DNA of 64,000 nucleotides from Nitrosomonas oligotropha (GCF_009833085.1 NZ_QRBZ01000008.1:1-64000); one strand, 5' to 3'. Shown: positions 35,014-43,830, counted from the stretch's first letter. The notes: generated by a model from the sequence alone, not told the origin. Program-made: numbers and translations.

Positions 35014-36384
35014 ATGATCCGGTATTGGTCACTTATTCTCGGTCCTTGCTTCGCCATAGTTCTGGCTATGAGCATGAATGCCTCCGGCTGGGACACCAAA
35101 GCCTGCTGGGCCGGAGCAATCGTAACCTTGTGCGTCGTCTGGTGGATTTTCGAGCCGATTCCGATACCGGTGACGTCGATCATTCCGTTGGCGGTGTTTC
35201 CGCTGACGGGGGTGTTGACCAAGGAGGACATCGCGAGAGCGTACGGCGATGATTTGGTGTTGCTGATGCTGGGCGGTTTTATGCTGTCAGCCGCGCTGGC
35301 GCACTCAGGCGCGCATCACCGGCTGGCGCTGGGGTTGATCAAGATAGTCGGCGGGCACAGTAGCCGGCGTATCGTGTTCGGGTTTTTGTGCGCCTGCGCA
35401 TTCATCAGTATGTGGATTTCCAATACGGCCACCACGTTGATGATGTTGCCGCTGGCACTGGCTGTGATCGCGCAGAGCAGCGATAAAAAGCTGGCGCTGC
35501 CGCTGTTATTGTCGATTGCGTATGGCAGCAGCATCGGTGGTCTTGGTTCGCCGATCGGCACGCCGCCGAATCTGGTTTTTATGCGCGAGTATGAAAGTTT
35601 TACCGGGATCACGGTGAGTTTTACGCAGTGGATGAGCTGGGGTGTGCCGGTGGTGGTGTTGATGGTGCCGCTGGCCGGTTTGTGGCTGACCCGGCAGTTA
35701 CGGCATACAGGTGAATTGACGATGCCGCTCGCGGGACCTTGGCGTGCGGAAGAATGGCGCATGCTGCTGATCTTCGGTTTGACCGTACTGGCGTGGGTTA
35801 CGCGCAATGAGCCGTTCGGCGGCTGGAGTGTCTGGCTGGGTTTGAAAGGCGCGACCGATGCCACCGTGGCATTGCTTGCCGTCGTGGTGATGTTTCTGAT
35901 TCCGAACGGCCGTGGCGGCAAGTTGCTGGATTGGGATACGGCGGTCAAAGTGCCGTGGGGCATTCTGATTCTGTTTGCGGGCGGGATTGCGATTGCACAA
36001 GCTTTTGTCGAGACCGGATTGTCGAAAGCGATCGGCGAGCAACTGGCGATTCTTTCCGGTTTGCATCCGCTGATCATCATTGCATTCGTTGCGCTATCGG
36101 TGACTTTCCTCACCGAAATAACGAGTAATACGGCCATCACCGTTTTGTTGATGCCGATCCTTGCACCCGCGGCGGCTGCGGCGGGTATCGATCCGGCGAT
36201 GCTGATGCTACCAGCTGCGATGGCCGCCAGCTACGGTTTCATGATGCCGGTGGGCACGCCGCCGAATGCCATCGTGTTCGGCACCGGTCTGGTGCCGATG
36301 ACCAGCATGGCGCGGGAAGGCTTGGTACTTAACTTTATTGGGGCCGCAGTAATTACGGTGGTGTGTTATTGGCTGGTCGGTTGA
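35014..36384 (+). CDS. SLC13/DASS-family anion transporter
   Basis: A 456-aa inner-membrane transporter with about 11-12 hydrophobic helices. It has the divalent anion:sodium symporter signatures: two SNT motifs (ISNTATTLMMLPLAL and TSNTAITVLLMPIL) and two TPP motifs (GSPIGTPPNLVF and MPVGTPPNAIVFG), the paired Na+/substrate sites of this fold. Substrates in the family are sulfate or C4/C6 carboxylates; which applies here cannot be read from sequence. ATG at 35014 follows AAGGAG. It is monocistronic, between remnants of brnA and ampD. Confidence 0.92.
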   Translation: MIRYWSLILGPCFAIVLAMSMNASGWDTKACWAGAIVTLCVVWWIFEPIPIPVTSIIPLAVFPLTGVLTKEDIARAYGDDLVLLMLGGFMLSAALAHSGAHHRLALGLIKIVGGHSSRRIVFGFLCACAFISMWISNTATTLMMLPLALAVIAQSSDKKLALPLLLSIAYGSSIGGLGSPIGTPPNLVFMREYESFTGITVSFTQWMSWGVPVVVLMVPLAGLWLTRQLRHTGELTMPLAGPWRAEEWRMLLIFGLTVLAWVTRNEPFGGWSVWLGLKGATDATVALLAVVVMFLIPNGRGGKLLDWDTAVKVPWGILILFAGGIAIAQAFVETGLSKAIGEQLAILSGLHPLIIIAFVALSVTFLTEITSNTAITVLLMPILAPAAAAAGIDPAMLMLPAAMAASYGFMMPVGTPPNAIVFGTGLVPMTSMAREGLVLNFIGAAVITVVCYWLVG

Positions 36385-36463
36385 TCAAGTCCCGACGCAG
36401 ATCGCAACCGTATCTTTCCCAATCAAAATAAGGCCCCGGATCGGTTTTGCGGCCGGGGGCGAT
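36385..36463 (-). pseudogene. Degraded 3' fragment of a second ampD
   Basis: On the minus strand this encodes IAPGRKTDPGPYFDWERYG, matching SGIAPSRKTDPGPCFDWRRYA of the intact ampD at 37958-38548. Positions 36421-36463 match 38041-38083 at 39 of 43 bases, exactly 1,620 bases apart. The rest of the gene is gone. It shows duplication or replacement around the toxin-antitoxin genes. Confidence 0.75.
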
Positions 36464-36530
36464 TTAACTGATCTATCTGGATTCGCTAGACCAGGTCAAT
36501 GTAGCAGTTGAATGCCAAAAGATACAGTCA

Positions 36531-36719
36531 ATGATGCCCGCTGAAGTTAAGGCAGACTTCAAAAGCGCCAGCATCTTGAAAGACGGCAGGGTCATATTCA
36601 ATCTTGCCGGGAATAAATACCGGCTGGTGGTTTGGATTAACTATGCCTATGGCATCGTGTATATCCGTTTTATCGGTACGCATGCGCAGTACGATCAAAT
36701 CGATGCACAAACAATTTAA
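36531..36719 (+). pseudogene. N-terminally truncated HigB-family toxin
   Basis: The 62 codons encode the C-terminal two thirds of a RelE-like HigB mRNA interferase: PAEVKADFKSASIL, VIFNLAGNKYRLVVWINY and GIVYIRFIGTHAQYDQIDA. The usual protein is about 95-100 aa; the first 30 or so are missing, and the upstream frame (open back to a stop at 36465) does not resemble them. There is no ribosome site. The toxin is probably inactive, leaving the downstream higA as an orphan antitoxin. Confidence 0.7.
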
Positions 36720-36735
36720 CGCAGGAAATAATCGC

Positions 36736-37107
36736 ATGGACATCAAACAGATCAAAACTGATAACGACTATCGCGCAGCGCTCAAAGAAGCCGAAGCATT
36801 GATGACAGCCGGATCCGACACACTCGAAGGTGAAAAACTGGATGTACTGGTAACGCTGATCGAAGCGTATGAACACAAACACTTCCCGCTTGATCTGCCC
36901 GATCCTATCGAAGCCATTAAATTTGAAATGGAACAAAAAGGGCTAACGGTCAAAAACCTGGAACCGATGATCGGGAAGAGCAATCGTGTCTACGAGGTAC
37001 TCAATCGCAAGCGTTCCCTGACGCTAAAAATGATCTGGAAGCTGCACCAAGAACTAGGCATTCCTGCCGAATCGCTGATTAAACCGCGCACTCAGACCAA
37101 TATCTAG
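36736..37107 (+). CDS. higA: HigA-family antitoxin (HTH, Xre type)
   Basis: A 123-aa antitoxin. The N-terminal half (EALMTAGSDTLEGEKLDVLVTLIEAYEHKHFPL, spanning about 20-55) and the HTH region (GLTVKNLEPMIGKSNRVYEVLNRKRSLTL) match HigA proteins that pair with HigB and repress their own operon. ATG at 36736 is preceded by AGGAAA. It starts 16 bases after the truncated higB stop, the normal higB-higA order. Confidence 0.88.
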   Translation: MDIKQIKTDNDYRAALKEAEALMTAGSDTLEGEKLDVLVTLIEAYEHKHFPLDLPDPIEAIKFEMEQKGLTVKNLEPMIGKSNRVYEVLNRKRSLTLKMIWKLHQELGIPAESLIKPRTQTNI

Positions 37108-37159
37108 CCGGGGAAGCTGGGGGCGTGTCTTGACAACGGTTTTTCGTTTCGCCTGGCTG

Positions 37160-37444
37160 TCATGAACGATGCTCTCGTACCCACTCCATGAGCGCTTCAT
37201 CCATGCGCGTTTGCCAACCGCTGCCGGTAGCACGGAACGCATCGACTACTTCGCGCGATAAGCGGATGGTGATTCGCTCTTTGGTTACAGCCGCGCGCGG
37301 TCGGCCTACTCGTTTCAATTTCGCAAACTCGGCATCGGTTAGCGGCAAAGCATCCGGATCGGACATCGCAGTTGCGGTGATGGCAGCATCTTCTTCCGGG
37401 GTCGGTAGATACACTTTTTTGCCTGATTTAGTCTTGAGATACAT
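37160..37444 (-). CDS. brnA: BrnA-family antitoxin
   Basis: A 94-aa antitoxin and repressor of the brnTA module. A Lys-rich, acidic N-terminus leads to KRVGRPRAAVTKERITIRLSREVVDAFRATGSGWQTRMDEAL (about 37180-37310), a ribbon-helix-helix type DNA-binding region typical of BrnA. ATG at 37444 was chosen by overlap with brnT (17 bases); the longer frame upstream shadows brnT. A second, degraded copy lies at 34801-34905. Confidence 0.92.
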   Translation of the reverse strand: MYLKTKSGKKVYLPTPEEDAAITATAMSDPDALPLTDAEFAKLKRVGRPRAAVTKERITIRLSREVVDAFRATGSGWQTRMDEALMEWVREHRS

Positions 37445-37712
37445 AGCGTTTAACCTCTCTAGCATTTGCCTTGCGCAGGCTAATAATGCGGCGATAGTCG
37501 CCGCGGTCGGTGAATACCACATAAAATAAGCGTGTTTCGATGAGTGCGAGGGCGATGATGCGTACTTCACCGTATTCCATGCGCGTATCCTGCCACAATT
37601 GAGCGGATTCCCAATCAAGTTCAGAAGCCAGTGCCATTGATACGCCATGTTTGGCGATATTGACAGCATCTTTGGCGGAATCGAATGTGATTTTCACGCA
37701 TATATTGTGCAT
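37428..37712 (-). CDS. brnT: BrnT-family toxin (RelE-fold ribonuclease)
   Basis: A 94-aa toxin of the BrnT family, a ribosome-independent mRNA-cleaving RelE-like protein. Motifs: ITFDSAKDAVNIAKHGVSM, ELDWESAQLWQDTRMEYGEVR and RRIISLRKANAREVKRY. The frame starts at ATG 37712 inside a long palindrome. GTG at 37697 (V-K-I-T-F) is an equally possible start, as homologues often begin MKITF. It overlaps brnA by 17 bases. Confidence 0.92.
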   Translation of the reverse strand: MHNICVKITFDSAKDAVNIAKHGVSMALASELDWESAQLWQDTRMEYGEVRIIALALIETRLFYVVFTDRGDYRRIISLRKANAREVKRYVSQD

Positions 37713-37747
37713 ACAGAAATAATCTTGATCAAGTTATTTTTGTATGC
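37709..37747. promoter_or_regulatory. 39-bp palindrome at the brnT start, candidate BrnA operator
   Basis: GCATACAGAAATAA and TTATTTTTGTATGC pair at 13 of 14 positions around a CTTGATCAAG core that is itself palindromic. It overlaps the first brnT codon. BrnA is known to repress brnTA together with BrnT, so an operator here is the natural inference. Confidence 0.6.
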
Positions 37748-37957
37748 ACGGGCAGGGACTGCGTTCTGATATTACTTATTCATGAAGATGAGCGCGGTTG
37801 GAGTGGCAACAGAAGCTCCAACATAACAACGCAAGGGATCTCTTCTTGATAGGATAGTCACCCAATGACCGAAACATCAAACTGGAATCTTAGTCAACTT
37901 TCCCAGAATTTCTTTTGTATGGTGAACTATGTGGCTGTTGATCCAAGCTTGGCAGTG
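37748..37957. other. Gap between brnTA and ampD with one doubtful small ORF
   Basis: The only frame of note is ATG 37865 to 37981 on the plus strand (38 codons, MTETSNWNLSQLSQNFF...), weakly preceded by AGGAT and running into the end of ampD. No family is recognised and it may be chance. Confidence 0.25.
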
Positions 37958-38548
37958 CTACGGTCTTTCATGTCCGATTGAGGCATGCCCGGCTGCATGG
38001 AATAAATCGCCGCGATTTACATCGGCGGCGTAGCGCCGCCAATCGAAACAAGGTCCCGGATCGGTTTTGCGGCTGGGGGCGATGCCGGAGTGTCCGGCGA
38101 TATCTTTGATCGGGTAGCGATCGCACAAGCACTGTGTCAGAGCAGCCAAAACGGTATACTGCGCGTCGGTAAACGGTGTGGTGTCGCTGCCTTCCAGCTC
38201 GATACCGATGGAGAAATCGTTGCACCGTTCCCGGTCCTGCCATTGTGAAACACCGGCATGCCAGGCGCGTTTCATACAAGGTACGAACTGAATGATCGCG
38301 CCATCGCGGCGGATGAAGAAATGCGCCGAGACTTTCAATTCCTGTAACGTCTGATAATAAGGATGCGCTTGCGGGTCGACGTGGTTGGTGAATAATTCGA
38401 TCACACCATTGCCGCCGAACTCATCCGGCGGCAGGCTGATATTGTGGATCACCAATAAGCTGATTTCTGTGCCTGCCGGGCGTTCGTCGCAATTGGGCGA
38501 GGCGATAAATTGGGCGGAATCCAGAAGACCTGCGGCATCGATTGGCAT
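37958..38548 (-). CDS. ampD: 1,6-anhydro-N-acetylmuramyl-L-alanine amidase AmpD
   Basis: A 196-aa cytosolic zinc amidase that cleaves the peptide from anhydro-muropeptides in cell-wall recycling. Zinc-site motifs are LLVIHNISLPP, WHAGVSQWQDRERCNDFSIGIELEG (spanning about 38200-38270) and the C-terminal AGHSGIAPSRKTDPGPCFDW, with the final His/Asp ligands. No signal peptide is present, as expected for AmpD. It is divergent from tmk. A fragment of a second copy lies at 36385-36463. Confidence 0.95.
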   Translation of the reverse strand: MPIDAAGLLDSAQFIASPNCDERPAGTEISLLVIHNISLPPDEFGGNGVIELFTNHVDPQAHPYYQTLQELKVSAHFFIRRDGAIIQFVPCMKRAWHAGVSQWQDRERCNDFSIGIELEGSDTTPFTDAQYTVLAALTQCLCDRYPIKDIAGHSGIAPSRKTDPGPCFDWRRYAADVNRGDLFHAAGHASIGHERP

Positions 38549-38622
38549 GCGTTAAAATGAGCGGATAATTAACTGATCGCGCATGGTAGCGTACCTTCAT
38601 AAAACTTGAAAACCGGAATCGT

Positions 38623-39249
38623 ATGACACAAGGCAAATTCATTACCCTGGAAGGTATCGACGGCGCGGGCAAATCGACGCAGCTGACCTGGATTGTCGAA
38701 CTGTTGCAGCGTGCGGGATTGCATACCGTGCTGACGCGCGAACCGGGTGGAACCGCTTTGGGTGAGCAGCTGCGCGCGTTGTTGCTGGATAAATCCATGA
38801 CGATGCACCCGGAAACCGAAGCGCTGTTGATGTTTGCCGCGCGGCGCGAGCACTTGGATAAAGTGATTCTGCCCGCGTTAGCGCAAGGCCAGTGGGTCAT
38901 ATCGGATCGCTTTACCGATGCCAGTTTTGCCTATCAAGGCGGAGGGCGGGGACTGGATACCGCTAAACTGGAAGTTCTCGAACACTGGGTGCAGGGTGTT
39001 TTGCAACCGGATTTGACGTTGTATTTCGATGTGCCGGTGGAAGTCGGGCAGCAGCGTGTCAGTCAAATCAAGGATGTCGACCGGTTTGAAAAAGAACAGG
39101 CCGGTTTTTTTCAGAAGGTGCGGGCAGCTTATCTCGACCGGGCGCGGCAGTTTCCCGGCCGCATTAAAATCATCGACAGCAGCCAATCCTTAGCGGAAGT
39201 CAAAGCGGCAGTTGAACAGACATTGCAACCTTTGTTGAATCATGGCTGA
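38623..39249 (+). CDS. tmk: Thymidylate kinase
   Basis: A 208-aa kinase converting dTMP to dTDP. The P-loop is EGIDGAGKSTQ, the DRX motif appears as ISDRFTDASFAYQGGGRGL, and TREPGG carries the nucleotide-binding Arg. Length is typical. It overlaps holB by eight bases; the tmk-holB pair is conserved in bacteria and couples precursor supply to replication genes. Confidence 0.97.
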   Translation: MTQGKFITLEGIDGAGKSTQLTWIVELLQRAGLHTVLTREPGGTALGEQLRALLLDKSMTMHPETEALLMFAARREHLDKVILPALAQGQWVISDRFTDASFAYQGGGRGLDTAKLEVLEHWVQGVLQPDLTLYFDVPVEVGQQRVSQIKDVDRFEKEQAGFFQKVRAAYLDRARQFPGRIKIIDSSQSLAEVKAAVEQTLQPLLNHG

Positions 39250-40282
39250 TATTTTTATCTGGCAACACGATATCTGGCAGAAATTGATGCACAGCCGTCA
39301 ATTCCAGGGGCACGCGCTGCTGCTCAAGGGTAAAAAGGGCACCGGTAAATACGAATTTGCGCGCCAACTGGCGAAGTCATTGCTCTGTGCGGCACCTGCC
39401 GCAGAACAAAAAGCGTGTGGAACATGCTTGAGTTGCGGCTGGTTTGAGCAGGCTAGCCATCCCAATTTTTATCAGGTCATGCCGGAAGCGTTGCTCGCCA
39501 ATTCCGATAGCAGTGCTGAGAAAGAGGACGGTGAAGAAAAATCCGGCGGCGCTACACCGAAAAAAAGCGCCAGCCAGCAAATCGGCGTCGAGCAAATCCG
39601 CAAACTGACCGACTTTGTTTACATGAGTGGGCATCAAAATGGTCTCAAAATCATCTTGATTTATCCTGCGGAAACCATGAATAGCGCGGCAGCCAACGCA
39701 CTATTGAAAAAACTCGAAGAACCGCCGGAGCAGGTATTGTTTCTGCTGGTGACACATCAAGCGCAGCGCTTGCTGCCGACCATCCGCAGCCGCTGCCAGC
39801 AAATCGCGATGCCACTACCGGATGCGGCGGCAGCGCTGGCGTGGTTAAAGCAGCAGGAAGTCAGCGATCCTGAGGCCAGTCTGGCCGCCGCCGGTTTTTC
39901 TCCGTTGACTGCGCTGCTGCTGGCTAAGGGAGAGAATGCCGCACAATACGGACAATTCATCGAGCAAATCGGTCACCCCAGCCGGTTGGATCCGCTGTCA
40001 CTGGCGGAAGCTTTGCAACAAACCCAGCTATCCGTCGTCGTCAATTGGCTGCAAAAATGGTGTTATGACTTGGTCAGTTATCGCACTAGCGGAAAAATCC
40101 GCTACTACGTGAAACAGTTACCTGCGATCCAATCGCTCAGCCAATACATGGATTTACCCGGGTGTGTGACTTTCACCCGGGGGCTTAATGCCAAGCAACA
40201 GCTATCACATCATCCGCTGAATCCGCGCTTGTTTCTGGAAGAGATGTTCATCGCTTATGCCGCCCTGATGACGCGGAAATAA
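39242..40282 (+). CDS. holB: DNA polymerase III delta' subunit
   Basis: A 346-aa clamp-loader subunit. The P-loop-like region LLKGKKGTGKYEFARQLA is near the N-terminus. A zinc-binding Cys set, CGTCLSCGWFEQASHPNF, follows, with the SRC motif in LLPTIRSRCQQI. A low-complexity acidic insert (about residues 88-112) is unusual but keeps the frame. It overlaps tmk by eight bases. Confidence 0.95.
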   Translation: MADIFIWQHDIWQKLMHSRQFQGHALLLKGKKGTGKYEFARQLAKSLLCAAPAAEQKACGTCLSCGWFEQASHPNFYQVMPEALLANSDSSAEKEDGEEKSGGATPKKSASQQIGVEQIRKLTDFVYMSGHQNGLKIILIYPAETMNSAAANALLKKLEEPPEQVLFLLVTHQAQRLLPTIRSRCQQIAMPLPDAAAALAWLKQQEVSDPEASLAAAGFSPLTALLLAKGENAAQYGQFIEQIGHPSRLDPLSLAEALQQTQLSVVVNWLQKWCYDLVSYRTSGKIRYYVKQLPAIQSLSQYMDLPGCVTFTRGLNAKQQLSHHPLNPRLFLEEMFIAYAALMTRK

Positions 40283-40289
40283 TCACAGC

Positions 40290-40811
40290 TTATTTCTTTT
40301 CATACGTTTCATCGGCTTTCAGCACTTTCAGCGCCGCACTGGCGCAGACTTCATCGAACTCAATGCCCGGCGCGCCGCCGACGCCGATGCCGCCAACCAC
40401 TTCACCGCCGATCTTGATCGGGAAGCCGCCGCCCAGTAACAGAATGTTCTCGTTCAAGCGCGTCAAACTTTGCAATTCCGGTTTTTGCGCGACCAGCACG
40501 GCGTATTTGTGCGTCGAATCGCGCAGACTGTTGGCGGTGTAGGCCTTGCGGCGGCTGCTATCCAACGTGTGCGGCCCAGCGCCGTCGGCTTTCAGTTGCA
40601 CCTTGAGCAAGCCGGATTGATCGACAATCGCCACGCTGACTTTGAAGCCATCGTCGTGACATTTTTTGATTGCCGCCATTGCCGCCTGGGTTGATAATTC
40701 CAGCGGTAAAACCTTTTGCGTGGGGAAATCCTGCGCGAAAGACAGGGTGGATAATAAGCACAGCGATAGCGCTGAAACACTGACTGCAACTTGTTTAAGT
40801 GTGTTGGTCAT
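40290..40811 (-). CDS. GlcG/HbpS-family haem-binding-like exported protein
   Basis: A 173-aa exported protein. The signal peptide ends ...LSTLSFAQD. The rest is a GlcG/HbpS (Haem_degrading) domain: LSTQAAMAAIKKCHDDGFKVSVAIVDQSG, SSRRKAYTANSLRDST, NILLLGGGFPIKIGGEVVGGIGVGGAPG and CASAALKVL, all in the usual order. Members bind haem or corrinoids, or have no known ligand. ATG at 40811 was chosen for the signal peptide. It converges on holB with seven bases between stops. Confidence 0.88.
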   Translation of the reverse strand: MTNTLKQVAVSVSALSLCLLSTLSFAQDFPTQKVLPLELSTQAAMAAIKKCHDDGFKVSVAIVDQSGLLKVQLKADGAGPHTLDSSRRKAYTANSLRDSTHKYAVLVAQKPELQSLTRLNENILLLGGGFPIKIGGEVVGGIGVGGAPGIEFDEVCASAALKVLKADETYEKK

Positions 40812-40893
40812 GATCAAGTCCTTTGGGTCAATTATTAGGGATATATTGAGACACGCAGAGAGATTATCACTGCTTTCAAGTAAAGGAGACAAC

Positions 40894-41604
40894 ATGATTA
40901 CAAAAACGATCGATTATCAGGATGGCGGCACACCCCTCGAGGGCTATCTGGCGTATCACGACACCGGCGCGCCGAAACCCGCCGTACTGGTGGCGCACGA
41001 CTGGAGCGGGCGGCGCGAACTGGCGTGCAAAGGCGCGGAACGCATCGCCGATATGGGGTACGTGGGTTTTGCCTTGGATATGTACGGCAAAGGCATTTTC
41101 GGCGCGGATGGCGATGCGGACAGAAACGGCGCGCTGATGGCGCCGTTTGCGCAAGACCGGGCATTATTGCGGCGAAGAATCAACGCCGCGCTGCACGCCG
41201 TGCGGCAACTGCCGCAAGTCGACCCAACCCAGGTGGCGGCGATGGGCTACTGCTTCGGCGGTCTATGCGTGCTGGAACTGGCGCGCTCCGGCGCGGATGT
41301 CAAAGGCGTGATCAGCATTCACGGTATCTTCGCGCCGGGCAATGTTCCCAACGAAACCATCACCGCCAAAGTGCTCTGCCTGCACGGCCACGATGACCCG
41401 ATGGTGCCACCCGAACAAGTGCTTGCGTTCGAGACCGAAATGACCCGCGCCAACGTCGATTGGCAAGTGCACGTCTACGGTGGCACGATGCACGCCTTCA
41501 CCAACCCGAAAGCTAACAATCCAAGCTTTGGCACGGTGTACAAGGAAGTGGCGGCGAACCGGGCGTACCGGTCGGTTGCGGATTTCTTGGGCGAAGTGTT
41601 TTAA
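40894..41604 (+). CDS. Dienelactone hydrolase family protein
   Basis: A 236-aa alpha/beta hydrolase. The nucleophile is Cys in MGYCFGGLC, with the acid in CLHGHDDPMVPPEQ and the His in YGGTMHAFTNP, the Cys-Asp-His triad of dienelactone hydrolases. ATG at 40894 has AAGGAG eight bases ahead; the longer open frame overlaps the divergent GlcG-like gene. In this organism a role in chloroaromatic breakdown is unlikely and the substrate is unknown. Confidence 0.92.
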   Translation: MITKTIDYQDGGTPLEGYLAYHDTGAPKPAVLVAHDWSGRRELACKGAERIADMGYVGFALDMYGKGIFGADGDADRNGALMAPFAQDRALLRRRINAALHAVRQLPQVDPTQVAAMGYCFGGLCVLELARSGADVKGVISIHGIFAPGNVPNETITAKVLCLHGHDDPMVPPEQVLAFETEMTRANVDWQVHVYGGTMHAFTNPKANNPSFGTVYKEVAANRAYRSVADFLGEVF

Positions 41605-41751
41605 TAAGAAATTGCTGTGCCTAAATTAAGGCATTTGCTTATTTTGTTTCCCTAAAAAGCGGCCTAACATGATGTAAGTTTCAAGATGGCTTCCCCGTGA
41701 GCGAGTGCGACGCGTTGATGTCGCCTATTTTCTTTATATGGAGGCAGCATC

Positions 41752-43830
41752 ATGCATAAGCAGCCACTTGTATTAATTTTTGCAGTAAGTTTTGTTTCCG
41801 CTGGTTTTGTCAACCAAGCCGTTCATGCGGATACCAAAACCTGGAGCAGCAGTGATGGTTTCTGGCATGACGATAGTAGCTGGTCTCCATCTGGTGTTCC
41901 GGGTAGTGGTGACGACGTAATCGTCAGCCCGTACGGCGGAGTGGACACGATATTGAATTTCACCAGCGCTACCGGCAATCGCTCGGCCAATTCGCTGTTG
42001 ATTAACTCAGACACGGCTAGCACCATTAGCTTCCTGCAGAGTGGTGGCAGTTTAACTATCTCCAGACAAATAATCGGTTCTGGTTCCGATTCGGGTTCAT
42101 CCGGCAGCGGGAATTATGTGCTCAGTGGCGGTAGTCTGTCAGCAGAAGATGAGATCATTGGTGACCGCTACGATATTATCCCGCTTATATACGGTGTCTT
42201 TACCCAGACCGGCGGCACAAATACAGTGACTAACCTGATTATTAGCCGGGTCGGCAGCCGTGGCGAATATAACCTGAGTGGCGGTAGCTTGTTGGCAGAT
42301 AACGAGGTCATCGGGGCTGGCGAAGCTGACTTCGGTCCCAACAGCAATGGCATTTTCATCCAATCCGGTGGCACGCATATAGTGAATCATGAGCTTTCCA
42401 TTGGCGCACATGGACTTGGCACCTATACCTTACACGCAGGCAGTTTGTCGGTGAACAGTGAATCCATTGGTACTTCTTTTTATCCTATTGAAAGAAGCAA
42501 CGGTATCTTTACCCAGAACGACGGCACACACACAGTGAGTGATATCCTCTCCATTGGAGTTGGCGCAAATGCACTCGGTACGTATAACTTAAACGCAGGC
42601 AATCTTTCGACGAAAAGTGAGTCCATAGGTTCTGCTATTTATTCTTATCCTTTTGAAAGAGGTACTGGTATCTTTACCCAGAGCGGTGGCACACACACGG
42701 TGAGTGACATTCTTTCCATTGGATTAGGTGGGCTTGGTACCTATAACTTAAACGCAGGCAGTCTATCGACGAATAGTGAATCCATAGGTTCTTCTATTTA
42801 TCTTTATCCTGTTGAAACCGGCGGTACCGGCATCTTTACTCAGAGCGGCGGCACACACACGGTGAGTGGTATTCTTTCTATTGGCAATGAGGGAGAGAGT
42901 ACCGGAAAATATGATTTGAGCGGCGGGAGCCTGTCCGCAGGTAGTGAGAATATAGGTTATTCCGGTACTCTGAACCAAACCGGCGGTATTAATACAGCGC
43001 AGATGATGATAAACAACGGTGCCTACAACCTTACGGGCGGTACCTTTGTAGTTAACGGCAGCCTAGACAACAGCGGTACGATGAATTTGGCTGGCGGTAC
43101 GACGACGGTGAACGGTAATGTCACCAATGCCGCGAGCGGCAAAATCGAGGTCGCTCATAGTCCGGCCATATTCACCGGCGACGTCGTCAATAATGGTCAA
43201 TTCAAAAGCACACACGCTACCGTTACCTTTACTGGTAGCTACACGGAAAATGGCGCGTACATCAGCGACCCGTCGATTAATAATTTTACTAACCTCATCA
43301 TCGGTAGCAGCGGTTATCTTGCCGGTGGGCAAGGGAATGAGTGGCACATCGCGGGCAGTTTTGAAAATCATAGCTTGCAAAATACGTTGTGGAATACTGT
43401 CGACGCCGATCTGTTCTTCGATGGCAGTGGCATGAAAGATTTTTATCTGGCAGGCGCAAATTTAGGCGCATCAAAGCTTGGTTTTAGCAACAACTTTGCT
43501 TTTGGATCGCTGCATCTTGCATCTGGAGTTGAGCTCACGGTGTTGGATGGCAATGTGATACCGGGTGCTGCGATGTATGTCGATCTGGTGAGTCTGGGCG
43601 GAGGCATCGGCCAGCTCAGTCACATTCATAGTGATTTCAACATCTACTACGATCCGGCAGCAGCCGGAAATGAGTATTTACTGGGAAAAACCTATGCACT
43701 GGATGGCAGTGGCGTTCTCGCACCCGCAGTTCCGGAACCGGAAACCTATGCCATGTTGTTGTTCGGATTGAGCGTGCTAGGTTTTGCCGTTCGGCGTAGA
43801 GAACAAATCGTACAGCGCTCAGGCTGGTAA
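41752..43830 (+). CDS. Repeat-rich PEP-CTERM surface protein
   Basis: A 692-aa exported protein. The signal peptide MHKQPLVLIFAVSFVSAGF... ends near residue 26. The bulk is a beta-helix-like series of degenerate repeats of about 53 residues, each containing GIFTQSGGTHTVSDILSIG and YNLNAGSLSTNSESIGS or close variants (at least five copies between 42190 and 42900). The C-terminus has VPEPETYAML, a hydrophobic helix and an RRRE basic end, the PEP-CTERM signal processed by exosortase/EpsH-type systems. A GGAGG site precedes the ATG. It is probably an exopolysaccharide-associated surface protein; no exosortase is in the window. Confidence 0.88.
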   Translation: MHKQPLVLIFAVSFVSAGFVNQAVHADTKTWSSSDGFWHDDSSWSPSGVPGSGDDVIVSPYGGVDTILNFTSATGNRSANSLLINSDTASTISFLQSGGSLTISRQIIGSGSDSGSSGSGNYVLSGGSLSAEDEIIGDRYDIIPLIYGVFTQTGGTNTVTNLIISRVGSRGEYNLSGGSLLADNEVIGAGEADFGPNSNGIFIQSGGTHIVNHELSIGAHGLGTYTLHAGSLSVNSESIGTSFYPIERSNGIFTQNDGTHTVSDILSIGVGANALGTYNLNAGNLSTKSESIGSAIYSYPFERGTGIFTQSGGTHTVSDILSIGLGGLGTYNLNAGSLSTNSESIGSSIYLYPVETGGTGIFTQSGGTHTVSGILSIGNEGESTGKYDLSGGSLSAGSENIGYSGTLNQTGGINTAQMMINNGAYNLTGGTFVVNGSLDNSGTMNLAGGTTTVNGNVTNAASGKIEVAHSPAIFTGDVVNNGQFKSTHATVTFTGSYTENGAYISDPSINNFTNLIIGSSGYLAGGQGNEWHIAGSFENHSLQNTLWNTVDADLFFDGSGMKDFYLAGANLGASKLGFSNNFAFGSLHLASGVELTVLDGNVIPGAAMYVDLVSLGGGIGQLSHIHSDFNIYYDPAAAGNEYLLGKTYALDGSGVLAPAVPEPETYAMLLFGLSVLGFAVRRREQIVQRSGW

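Noticed and set aside
36604-36735. Upstream extension of higA to ATG 36604
   Set aside because: It shadows the higB fragment; the AGGA site and family match place the start at 36736.
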